Made by a program: the position numbers and the translations under genes
Shown here: positions 7,444 through 14,151 of the stretch, piece after piece
Layout: every line of letters starts with the position of its first letter
How positions within the stretch are numbered: the first letter of the stretch is position 1
DNA from: Lachnospiraceae bacterium
GTDB lineage: Bacteria > Bacillota > Clostridia > Lachnospirales > Lachnospiraceae
Assembly: GCA_017938285.1 (NCBI GenBank)
Contig: JAGBBW010000040.1
Coordinates: forward strand, 1-36,164
Direction of reading: 5' to 3'
Length of the DNA: 36,164 nucleotides
The notes under the pieces: generated by a model
What the model was told of the DNA's origin: nothing
The model's database searches: none
The model's input: only the letters and a program-made list of their open reading frames with translations

Positions 7444-7698
7444 TCAGCCTCTGTTTTTCAAACCAGAATTGTCTGTACCTTCACCTGCGGGCTCTACCTT
7501 ATCAGTATTTGCTTCTTCACAATCCCTCTGAAACTGGTCTGCATACGCTTCCCACTGCTTTTCCTCTGCCGTCTTTTCCCCGGTAATATCCCGCCAGGCC
7601 TGCTTCATTCCATTTTTCACACCATTTTTAACTACATAATAAAGTACAATTAACAGTATCAACGCCGTACCAAAACTGATTCCTAATTCCTCCAGCAT
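7444..7698 (-). CDS. Single-pass small membrane protein
   Basis: An 84-residue protein with one hydrophobic helix near the N terminus (about residues 8-24, FGTALILLIVLYYVV) followed by a highly charged cytosolic-type tail rich in E, K, D and Q and ending in a disordered Gly/Asp/Asn stretch. There is no signal peptidase site and no recognised domain. The upstream XRE gene ends 11 bp before its start, so the two are almost certainly co-transcribed and the protein may be a target or partner of that regulator. RBS AGGAGGT precedes the ATG. Confidence 0.65.
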   Translation of the reverse strand: MLEELGISFGTALILLIVLYYVVKNGVKNGMKQAWRDITGEKTAEEKQWEAYADQFQRDCEEANTDKVEPAGEGTDNSGLKNRG

Positions 7699-7709
7699 AC
7701 GATACCTCC

Positions 7710-8285
7710 TTAGAACAATAACCAGAGCATAAACGCAGTCACGATTCCGCCAATCAAAGCTGCACCAAGTGCGCAGAATACTTTCTGGTAATTCCGTTTT
7801 CCAATTTCTCTCTGCTTATCAATTTCGTCCAGCCGCTTCCCTTCCATAAATGCAGTAATTTCCCGGTAGGTCTGGATATCCAGTGCTTTTTTCTGCTTTT
7901 CCATCTTAAATGCATAACACACAGTTACCACTGCCAGCACACCCCAGATGATGATTCCTGCCAAGCCAAGAAATTTCACCAGCGGTATCGGAGTAAACAG
8001 CATTGCTGCCATCAATACCAGATACACATAACCGCTGCGATTAAACTCCTGAATGTCCATTTCCTTAATTTGTTCCTTCATCTCTTCCAAATCTCCTTTT
8101 ACCAAATGATCGAGAGAGATGCCAAATAGTGAACTTAACATGACCAGACTTTTGATGTCAGGATAATTTTTCTCATTTTCCCAGTTCGAAATCGTCTGCC
8201 GGGTTACAAAAATTTTGTCCGCCAGTTCCTCCTGGGAGAGCTTTAACTCTGCCCTGTATTTTTTAATCTGATTACCAATTTCCAT
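7710..8285 (-). CDS. XRE-family regulator with C-terminal membrane anchor
   Basis: A 191-residue protein. Residues 1-65 are a textbook XRE/Cro helix-turn-helix (IKKYRAELKLSQEELADKIF, then TRQTISNWENEKNYPDI). After a linker come two hydrophobic segments (~residues 87-125, VYLVLMAAMLF and GLAGIIIWGVLAVVTVCYAF) and a third at the C terminus (~170-191). Membrane-tethered XRE proteins are frequent in Firmicutes and often sit with small membrane genes they control. It heads a five-gene minus-strand cluster (8285 to 5409). An 8-bp perfect inverted repeat lies 80 bp upstream and may be its operator. RBS AGGAGGG precedes the ATG. Confidence 0.85.
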   Translation of the reverse strand: MEIGNQIKKYRAELKLSQEELADKIFVTRQTISNWENEKNYPDIKSLVMLSSLFGISLDHLVKGDLEEMKEQIKEMDIQEFNRSGYVYLVLMAAMLFTPIPLVKFLGLAGIIIWGVLAVVTVCYAFKMEKQKKALDIQTYREITAFMEGKRLDEIDKQREIGKRNYQKVFCALGAALIGGIVTAFMLWLLF

Positions 8286-8364
8286 TTGCGTCCCTCCTGC
8301 TGATATGTTATAACGTGGAGATTGAACTTTCTATCAAAGGTGTTTTACAAGGGCTGTTTTTCGG

Positions 8365-8384
8365 ATGTAAAAACCCTTTTACAT
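8365..8384. promoter_or_regulatory. Perfect palindrome upstream of the XRE gene, possible operator
   Basis: ATGTAAAA and TTTTACAT are separated by 4 bp, with no T-run on either side, so it is not a terminator. It lies between the HAD gene stop and the XRE gene start, a usual place for an XRE operator. A weak promoter candidate (TTGATA ... TATAAC, ~19 bp apart) follows on the minus strand. The rest of 8286-8498 holds nothing convincing. Confidence 0.4.
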
Positions 8385-8498
8385 GCCAGCAAACCCGCTG
8401 ATTCAGCCACTTTTCATCCGGCAGCAGTATCAGGGACACTTTCTTTGTTTTCCAGTGCCAGCACTTCTCTAATACATCCATTCTACAAATGTAGAGCA

Positions 8499-9158
8499 TT
8501 ATTTTTTATCTGGATGCTCCAACAAAAAATCTTTCACCTCTTCCAGGTCAGCACACATATTCCATAAAAACTGCTTTACTTCTTCGTCCGCTTCCCACAA
8601 ATCCGGCACCATAATCACACGCATGCCTGCCCGGTGGGCAGACAACAGACCATTTCTGGAATCTTCCAAAGCCACACAATCCTCCGGCTGCTCTCCCAGA
8701 AGTTCACAGGCCCGCAGATAAATTTCCGGCTCCGGTTTTGACTTACTTACCATATCGCCACAGACAACCGCCTGAAAATAATCAAACACTCCTGCATCCT
8801 TCAAATGGTGTTCCACTTCCCACCGCGGCGAAGAGGAGGCCACTGCCAGCTTATAACCATGTTCTTTTAAATAATCCAGCAACACATACAGTCCTTTTTT
8901 CACCGGTACCTTATTGTTTGCATAATAATTATCCCGGAATTCCCTGGAATAACTGCGAAGTTCCTCCTCATGATAGCGGTCACCAAATTCCTCTATCCAG
9001 ACCTGTCTGGACCTCTCCACATTCATGCCAAGGGTTTTGATTGTCATGAAACCAGCCTTGCCAATGCCCATTTTCTCCCCGGCATAATCCCATGCCTGAA
9101 CAAAGACCCGCTCCGTATCAAACATCAGACCGTCCATATCAAATACTACTGCGTTCAT
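8499..9158 (-). CDS. HAD-superfamily phosphatase (beta-phosphoglucomutase-like subfamily)
   Basis: A 219-residue cytosolic enzyme with all four HAD motifs in order: VVFDMDGLMFDTE (nucleophile D7, acid/base D9), ASSSP near residue 107, KSKPEPEIYL near 138, and ALEDSRNGLLSA near 160. The alpha-helical cap between motifs I and II (~residues 17-85) places it with the beta-phosphoglucomutase/phosphoglycolate phosphatase group. Such enzymes dephosphorylate or isomerise small phospho-sugars; the substrate is not determinable. RBS GGGAGG precedes the ATG. It lies 49 bp after a small two-TM protein gene on the same strand and may be its operon partner. Confidence 0.88.
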   Translation of the reverse strand: MNAVVFDMDGLMFDTERVFVQAWDYAGEKMGIGKAGFMTIKTLGMNVERSRQVWIEEFGDRYHEEELRSYSREFRDNYYANNKVPVKKGLYVLLDYLKEHGYKLAVASSSPRWEVEHHLKDAGVFDYFQAVVCGDMVSKSKPEPEIYLRACELLGEQPEDCVALEDSRNGLLSAHRAGMRVIMVPDLWEADEEVKQFLWNMCADLEEVKDFLLEHPDKK

Positions 9159-9207
9159 ATTCCATATCCTCCCTTATCCAAACTTGATTGCCAGTTTTGC
9201 AAAGAAA

Positions 9208-9426
9208 CTATCTCTTTTTCTTCTTTATAAACAGCGGCAGTACCATGACAACCAGCCAGGAAATCAGTCCTATCTGGAATCCCTCCATCCAGATGTTCTC
9301 CACATTCATCTGAAACAGCTTCACTAAAATAACACCAAATGCACTATAAAATATCAGACTTCCGGCATACATAAGAAGAATTCTCTTTTTATCCGTTTTC
9401 TCCTGCTTGTCATTCTTTTCCTCCAT
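9208..9426 (-). CDS. Small two-TM membrane protein
   Basis: A 72-residue protein with a charged N terminus (about 16 residues, mostly K/E/D), two hydrophobic helices (~residues 17-36 and ~50-66) and a polylysine C terminus. The charge bias suggests both ends face the cytosol. It has no recognised domain. RBS AAAGGAGG lies before the ATG. It follows the GNAT-phosphatase gene by 30 bp and precedes the HAD gene. Confidence 0.6.
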   Translation of the reverse strand: MEEKNDKQEKTDKKRILLMYAGSLIFYSAFGVILVKLFQMNVENIWMEGFQIGLISWLVVMVLPLFIKKKKR

Positions 9427-9456
9427 GTTGTTCCTCCTTTATATTCCCAACAATTT

Positions 9457-10668
9457 TTATCCCACCAGTTTCCCGGTAATTTTTCCAATCTCTGTTTCAC
9501 CCAGACCAAGCATCTTAAAATACTGCTCCGTCGTTCCAAATTTCTTTCGGAACAACCGCAGAAACTCTTCCATAAACCATTCCCTTGGTGTTACAATATT
9601 CATGTCAATCTCCGGGAAATTTTTATGAACCAGCTCCAGACGTTCTCTGCCGTATTCCCTCGTCAGTACATAATTTTCAATAATATCACTGTCGTCCACA
9701 CCGGCATGTAAAAGCAGAATTGCTGACACCACACCTGTCCGGTCCTTTCCTGCTGTACAGTTGAACATCACACCACTTTCTGCATTTGCAATGGTTTTAA
9801 ATACCTTAGGCATACTCTTCGCACAGGCAATTGCCAGATAACTTACCGGCACAGCCTCCACCGATTCCGGTACTCCACTGCTTTCCTCCACCGGACAATT
9901 TATGTAATGAAACCCTTCCTTATTCGCAAATCCACTTGGTTTCTTCGTAGTATCTTTTTCTCCCCGCAGGTCGATTATTGTGGTAATTCCACGGTCTTTC
10001 AGCAGTTGAACATCCTCCTTTGATGGATAACACTGCACATCACTTCTCCATAAGGAATTTCTTCTGGTCGCCAGACCATCCTTTATCACATAACCGCCCA
10101 GTTCTCTTGTATTCTGGGTCGTTTTTAACATACTTTCTGTGATTGTCACCCAGAAACGTTTTGTGAAACTGCTATCCACCGGCACTTCTTTTTCAAACAC
10201 ACCGCCATTGGCAAGAATCGTCCGTTCACTGGCAATATTATTTCTGTCACAGGTAATCATGACTTTATGTAATCCAAGCTCTCTGCACTTTTCTAAATTC
10301 AGCCGCACCATTTCTTTCGCATAACCTTTTCTTCGTTCGTCCGGCCGCACAATGTAACCAAAGTGACCGCCCCAGGTACGCAGCACCGGATTTCCCAGAT
10401 GATGGCGCAGGTCTATCATGCCAACAATTTTATTATCGGAACTTCTTACTGCCAGAAATACATTGCCGGATACCCGTCCTTTTGGACAGGTGTCTGGATT
10501 TTCCATCAGGTTGACAGAGTCAATCCATACCTGTGCAGTTTCGCATTTCTCCAGAGTTCCACAGCCCGCAAAAGCATCTTCGTCCTTTGCGTCAAAAATT
10601 TCCTGCCGGAATTTCATAATGTCTTCGGCATATTCCATGGTTGGTTTTATCAGTCTGATTTCACCCAT
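9457..10668 (-). CDS. GNAT acetyltransferase fused to a tyrosine-phosphatase domain
   Basis: A 403-residue two-domain protein. Residues 1-178 are a GNAT fold (IRLIKPTMEYAEDI start, GYIVRPDERRKGYA acetyl-CoA loop around 104-117, then CDRNNIASERTILANGGVFE). Residues ~180-403 match the Y_phosphatase3 type of protein-tyrosine/lipid phosphatase: LWRSD near 207, IDLRGEKD near 232, and the P-loop CTAGKDRTG with nucleophile Cys304 and Arg310. The residue before the catalytic Cys, normally His, is Asn303. The GNAT half alone is like those annotated as acetyltransferases in Clostridia. The ORF is continuous through the junction, so the fusion is real in this sequence. What it modifies is unknown. Confidence 0.85.
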   Translation of the reverse strand: MGEIRLIKPTMEYAEDIMKFRQEIFDAKDEDAFAGCGTLEKCETAQVWIDSVNLMENPDTCPKGRVSGNVFLAVRSSDNKIVGMIDLRHHLGNPVLRTWGGHFGYIVRPDERRKGYAKEMVRLNLEKCRELGLHKVMITCDRNNIASERTILANGGVFEKEVPVDSSFTKRFWVTITESMLKTTQNTRELGGYVIKDGLATRRNSLWRSDVQCYPSKEDVQLLKDRGITTIIDLRGEKDTTKKPSGFANKEGFHYINCPVEESSGVPESVEAVPVSYLAIACAKSMPKVFKTIANAESGVMFNCTAGKDRTGVVSAILLLHAGVDDSDIIENYVLTREYGRERLELVHKNFPEIDMNIVTPREWFMEEFLRLFRKKFGTTEQYFKMLGLGETEIGKITGKLVG

Positions 10669-10733
10669 TTTAATTTTCCACCGCTTTCTTTATCCACTGT
10701 TATTTCCCAAAAACTGATTTCAAACCTGCTTCC

Positions 10734-11216
10734 TTACTCACACAAATCCGCATACTCAAACCGAATCATTTTCTTCAAGTCCACCGGACTCACTTCCACC
10801 TGATACCCGATTTTTCCACCGCTAAAGAAAATCGTTTCAAAATTCTCTGCACTGGCATCCACGGTCGTTGTAAAAAATTTCTTCATTCCAATCGGGGAAC
10901 AGCCGCCATGCACATAACCCGTCAGCGGCAAAAGCTCTTTGGACTTAATCATTTCAATGCTCTTTTCTCCCACCGCACTGGCTGCCTTTTTTAAATCCAG
11001 TTCCTGATTCACCGGAATAACAAACACAAAATTCTGCTTCGTTTTGCCTCCCACCGTTACCAGTGTTTTAAAGACCTGACTCGGATTCTGTCCCAGCACT
11101 GCTGCCACCTCTGTACCAACGGTCGTTCCGGATTCTACATAACAATAGCTCTCATACGGAACCTTTTTCTGGTCCAGCAGACGCATGACATTTGTTTTCT
11201 CCATTTTCTTTGCCAC
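10734..11216 (-). CDS. ybaK: YbaK/EbsC-type Cys-tRNA(Pro) deacylase
   Basis: A 160-residue cytosolic protein of the YbaK family, which hydrolyses Cys-tRNA(Pro) misacylated by prolyl-tRNA synthetase. Family marks are the N-terminal TNVMRLLDQKKVPYE, the VFKTLV strand with its conserved Lys, the LDLKKAA segment, and GYVHGGCSPIG (~residues 100-110), the conserved active-site loop. Length is typical. The start is a GTG at 11216, with an alternative ATG four codons later; neither has an ideal RBS. A TGGTATAAT extended -10 lies ~40 bp upstream. It is followed by the GNAT-phosphatase gene after 65 bp. Confidence 0.9.
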   Translation of the reverse strand: MAKKMEKTNVMRLLDQKKVPYESYCYVESGTTVGTEVAAVLGQNPSQVFKTLVTVGGKTKQNFVFVIPVNQELDLKKAASAVGEKSIEMIKSKELLPLTGYVHGGCSPIGMKKFFTTTVDASAENFETIFFSGGKIGYQVEVSPVDLKKMIRFEYADLCE

Positions 11217-11253
11217 TTTGGTTCACCATCCTCAACTCAAAATACTTTATCGC

Positions 11254-11259
11254 ATTATA
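11254..11259 (-). promoter_or_regulatory. Extended -10 element of the ybaK promoter
   Basis: Minus-strand TATAAT preceded by TGG, an extended -10; no good -35 is visible. It lies at the right distance before the ybaK start and inside the boundary of the transposase remnant. Confidence 0.45.
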
Positions 11260-11318
11260 CCACTAAACGAACAATATTTCCACCGTCAATTCCTTCACTT
11301 TTTTCACCATTTTATGCA

Positions 11319-11659
11319 TCAATGAAAGTGTCCTGTAACGATAACTGCATAATCTTTTTTTATGTGCTGTTTGACTTGGAAAAGATAATTGTCCATGATC
11401 ACCTGTTTATCTCCGAAAGCATGGAGGTTCTGGGAAAGACGTTTCCTTGTCCTCTTCAGGGTAATAATTTCTTTCAGTAAACGGCAATTTCACTTAAATA
11501 CATGCTGTTATCAACAAAGGTGCCATGAAGAATCTGTTGCACAAATTTATTCTTCGGACTTTTCAGGTCTTTTGAAATTTTCGAAGAATAATTTGATAAA
11601 TCCCTTTTAATTTCATACCCTAATCTGTTGTAATTAAATAAAAAAATATGAAAACTCAA
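11319..11659 (-). pseudogene. Decayed IS4-type transposase, N-terminal part
   Basis: Two overlapping minus-strand frames join to give one protein-like sequence. Frame one (11659-11474) contains SKDLKSPKNKFVQQILHGT and YLSEIAVY; a shift near 11476 leads into LKEIITLKRTRKRLSQNL, HAFGDKQVIMDNYL and KKDYAVIV, ending in a stop at 11319. This order resembles the N-terminal ~130 residues of IS4-family transposases of Firmicutes (conserved pattern K.F...ML.G....S..LSEIA..L.E..TLKKT..RLS.NL). The catalytic DDE core is absent. It is therefore frameshifted and 3'-truncated. Family assignment is by pattern recognition. Confidence 0.6.
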
Positions 11660-11687
11660 ATTATTTCATTTGAGTTTTCATATTTTT
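11642..11687. terminator. Long AT-rich bidirectional hairpin terminator
   Basis: A 19-bp perfect inverted repeat (AAAAATATGAAAACTCAAA and its complement) around an 8-nt loop, with A-run and T-run on the outer flanks, so it can terminate in both directions. It sits at the 5' edge of the transposase remnant and may have insulated the element from outside transcription. Confidence 0.75.
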
Positions 11688-11772
11688 ATCCATTTGTACC
11701 ACCCATACATGACACTTGCCTCTACTTCCCACAACCTCTTTTACCCAGTCTCTCCTTAACATATTACCCTGT

Positions 11773-11810
11773 AGAACGTCCCAAACGGATATATATGTCG
11801 GGGACGTTCT
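11773..11810. repeat. REP-like palindrome at the left edge of the AT-rich cassette
   Basis: AGAACGTCCC and GGGACGTTCT form a perfect 10-bp stem with an 18-nt loop that contains ATATATAT. GGGACGTTCT-type palindromes recall REP or insertion-element ends seen in Firmicutes (recollection, not a search). It lies 19 bp from the stop of the transglutaminase-like gene. The remainder of 11688-11828 shows no gene. Confidence 0.5.
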
Positions 11811-11828
11811 TCCAAAGTTTTTTCGCTA

Positions 11829-12578
11829 CTAACAAATTCTCTCTTCATGTCTCATTCTCATCTCTTTTTCCGATAACATATAATATCTAAACAACGTTTG
11901 TTTCGACAAATTGTATAAGTCTATCTCCCAAGTAATGTCAAAGTGCCACACTTCCCCGCCAAGCATCACCACATTCCATTCATGAGAAAACGCCATGCCT
12001 TTCTTTAATTCCTGACGTATAACCCAGTTATCTATACCTAGCTCGTCCAAAAACAATTTGAACCCTCTTGCAATTCCATCACATACAGCTTTTCCGTCAA
12101 GTAAAGAACCTAATACAGAATGTATTCGACATAAGATACGTCTATTCTCACTTTTTAACTCATCCGTAGCATATGATATATTTGCCACAAAATAATCATA
12201 CAAATATCTGATCTGTTGTTTTTTATCATTGCCACAATAAGTCTTAATATTTTCCGTAAGTGTAGCAACCTTCCTTGCAACGCGCCACTCAAATGATTTC
12301 TGTTCCTTTTCACTAAACACATAAGAGATACCCATTATAATAGCATTTCTCGAAAATACATACGTTGTATTTTCGAAATCAACATTAAAAATTTCCGGAT
12401 AATCTGCAAGAAGCAAAAAAAGGATTTTATCCATAAAATTTCTTTCTGTTTGAAGTTTGGGATTTCCAAATATTATTACACTTTTACGTTGTAAAATACC
12501 ATCATAAATCCTATCATAAATACTCTTTTGGAATTCATCTAATACTTCGTAAAATTTTTTTTCTTTTTCAACCTGCAC
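11829..12578 (-). CDS. Transglutaminase-like (papain-fold) protein
   Basis: A 249-residue protein with the Cys-His-Asp triad layout of the transglutaminase-like superfamily. Cys166 lies in DGKAVCDGIARGFKLFLDELGI, His199 in FSHEWNVVMLGGEVWH, and Asp214 in FDITWE. A helix with YLYDYFVANISYA (residues ~125-136) precedes the core, as in bacterial members that act as proteases or amidases. No signal peptide is seen, so it is probably cytosolic. The first ~115 residues do not resemble anything I know. It is the third gene of an AT-rich operon behind two zinc-ribbon proteins (gap 51 bp). The start is a GTG at 12578 with a weak RBS, so the true start could lie a little downstream. Confidence 0.75.
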   Translation of the reverse strand: MQVEKEKKFYEVLDEFQKSIYDRIYDGILQRKSVIIFGNPKLQTERNFMDKILFLLLADYPEIFNVDFENTTYVFSRNAIIMGISYVFSEKEQKSFEWRVARKVATLTENIKTYCGNDKKQQIRYLYDYFVANISYATDELKSENRRILCRIHSVLGSLLDGKAVCDGIARGFKLFLDELGIDNWVIRQELKKGMAFSHEWNVVMLGGEVWHFDITWEIDLYNLSKQTLFRYYMLSEKEMRMRHEERIC

Positions 12579-12629
12579 ACAATCCCATCCTATGTATAAA
12601 TAGTTATTTTCATTTCGCCTTATAATAAA

Positions 12630-14141
12630 TTATTCATCAAAAAAATTATAGCCTTTATCCGCGAACCGGCACACCCACTCATACGACGATTTTTTTCTTA
12701 CAATTTTCATGTCTTGATCAACTTCTGTATATGTAAAGCACGCATATGATATACCAAACAACCCTATTGCTCCAATTCCTACATAGGATAAAAAGCCTAT
12801 ATAAAGACTCAACCACAAAAGAAATTTTATTAGCAAAATACCTAAAATTGCCAACACGCACCACATACCGATAAATACTTTTACATTAAACAGTGACTCT
12901 TGATATTGTTTAGCAATCATTATGTCCTGACTATATTTATATTTTACCTTATTTAATAAAATTTCTTCATATCTTTTGTAATAATCTTCTGGCATATTTA
13001 ATTCCTTAACACTATCAAAAGCCCTCAAATAATCATCTGGTATGCTGCAGCTATCTATAATTTCTCTAGCTTTCTGTTCCCGTTCTCTATTAGCCTCCTT
13101 GATATTTCGTTCTCGTTCTTGTAGTTCCTGTTGCTTTCTTTCCTCCTCCATACGTTTTTTTTCACGTTCTATTACTTTCATCTCATACTTTTTAATTTCA
13201 CTAACACTCTTTTTCAACCAATGTAAAATTGACTCCTTATCAGTTTCTGAATAGTCAACAGCTTCTATTTCTTTAGTCATTTTTTCTAATTCATCTAAAT
13301 CCGAATATTTTCGAATTCTTTCCCATAATTCAATTTCCGTTTTATTATTAATACATAATAAACTTTCTGATTTATGTTTCTTTCCAAAGACATCGTCTGC
13401 TATACATTCTATACCACTCTGAATAATTTTCTTATCTAAATCCTCTAAATCCATCTGCGCAGCATCAAATATATTTCCCTCTTCTTCTGATGTTCTGCCC
13501 AATGCAATCGTTTGTGAATAGTACATGCCTTTATAAAATAATAAAATCCCCCTATCCTCATCTTTATCCATACCATTTTCACCTGTATAATGCCAACTGC
13601 CGAGATCCATCATAGCTTGAGGATATTTTTTATCTATCGCTAAATTCATATAACGATAAACTTTCATTTCATTACGTCCATATTTATTTGATATTGTTCC
13701 AAGATAGAACCTGCCCATAGCCCATAATGCTGCCGGGTCTCCATTTTCTGCCGCCTGTTCTACCATGCTGCAATATTTTTCCAATGTTTCGTTCGCAATA
13801 CTTGTTTTATTCTCTATGACGGTAAACAGGCCTACAATACTTATAATAGCCATTGCTACAGCATTAGGACATAGAGCACTTAACATCTTGTAATCTTTAT
13901 TCCCTATATGCCAATTTTCTTCTCCTATTGTATTTGTTATGTATACATATTCTGCACAGACATTTCCTTTTAATGCCATATCCAATATTTTCGAATATTG
14001 CTTCTGCTTTACATAAGTTCGAATTAAAATATCCTCTCTATCATAATTTTTACTTCTTATACCTTCCTTCATTTTTGCACCACAATAAGGGCAAAACCTC
14101 ATATTTTCATGTATAATTTTATTACATTTCGGACAATTCAT
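12630..14141 (-). CDS. Zinc-ribbon, SEL1-repeat, two-TM protein of unknown function
   Basis: A 503-residue multidomain protein. Residues 1-24 form a zinc ribbon (C3, C6, C17, C20; CPKC...CPYC). Residues ~125-215 contain SEL1/TPR-like repeats (NGDPAALWAMGRFYL, KYPQAMMDLGSWHYTG). Residues ~290-365 are a highly charged coiled coil rich in E, K, R and Q. Two adjacent transmembrane helices (~residues 412-462) are followed by a ~40-residue cytosolic tail. The layout suggests a membrane-anchored scaffold. It starts 10 bp after the stop of the preceding zinc-ribbon gene, so translation is likely coupled. Codon use is visibly more AT-rich than in the metabolic genes outside the island. I recognise the modules but not the whole protein. 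Confidence 0.75.
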   Translation of the reverse strand: MNCPKCNKIIHENMRFCPYCGAKMKEGIRSKNYDREDILIRTYVKQKQYSKILDMALKGNVCAEYVYITNTIGEENWHIGNKDYKMLSALCPNAVAMAIISIVGLFTVIENKTSIANETLEKYCSMVEQAAENGDPAALWAMGRFYLGTISNKYGRNEMKVYRYMNLAIDKKYPQAMMDLGSWHYTGENGMDKDEDRGILLFYKGMYYSQTIALGRTSEEEGNIFDAAQMDLEDLDKKIIQSGIECIADDVFGKKHKSESLLCINNKTEIELWERIRKYSDLDELEKMTKEIEAVDYSETDKESILHWLKKSVSEIKKYEMKVIEREKKRMEEERKQQELQERERNIKEANREREQKAREIIDSCSIPDDYLRAFDSVKELNMPEDYYKRYEEILLNKVKYKYSQDIMIAKQYQESLFNVKVFIGMWCVLAILGILLIKFLLWLSLYIGFLSYVGIGAIGLFGISYACFTYTEVDQDMKIVRKKSSYEWVCRFADKGYNFFDE

Positions 14142-14151
14142 ATTTATTTCC

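Noticed and set aside
8308-8499. 63-codon minus-strand ORF between the HAD and XRE genes
   Set aside because: No RBS, no recognisable motif, overlaps the palindrome and the probable promoter of the XRE gene; likely chance.
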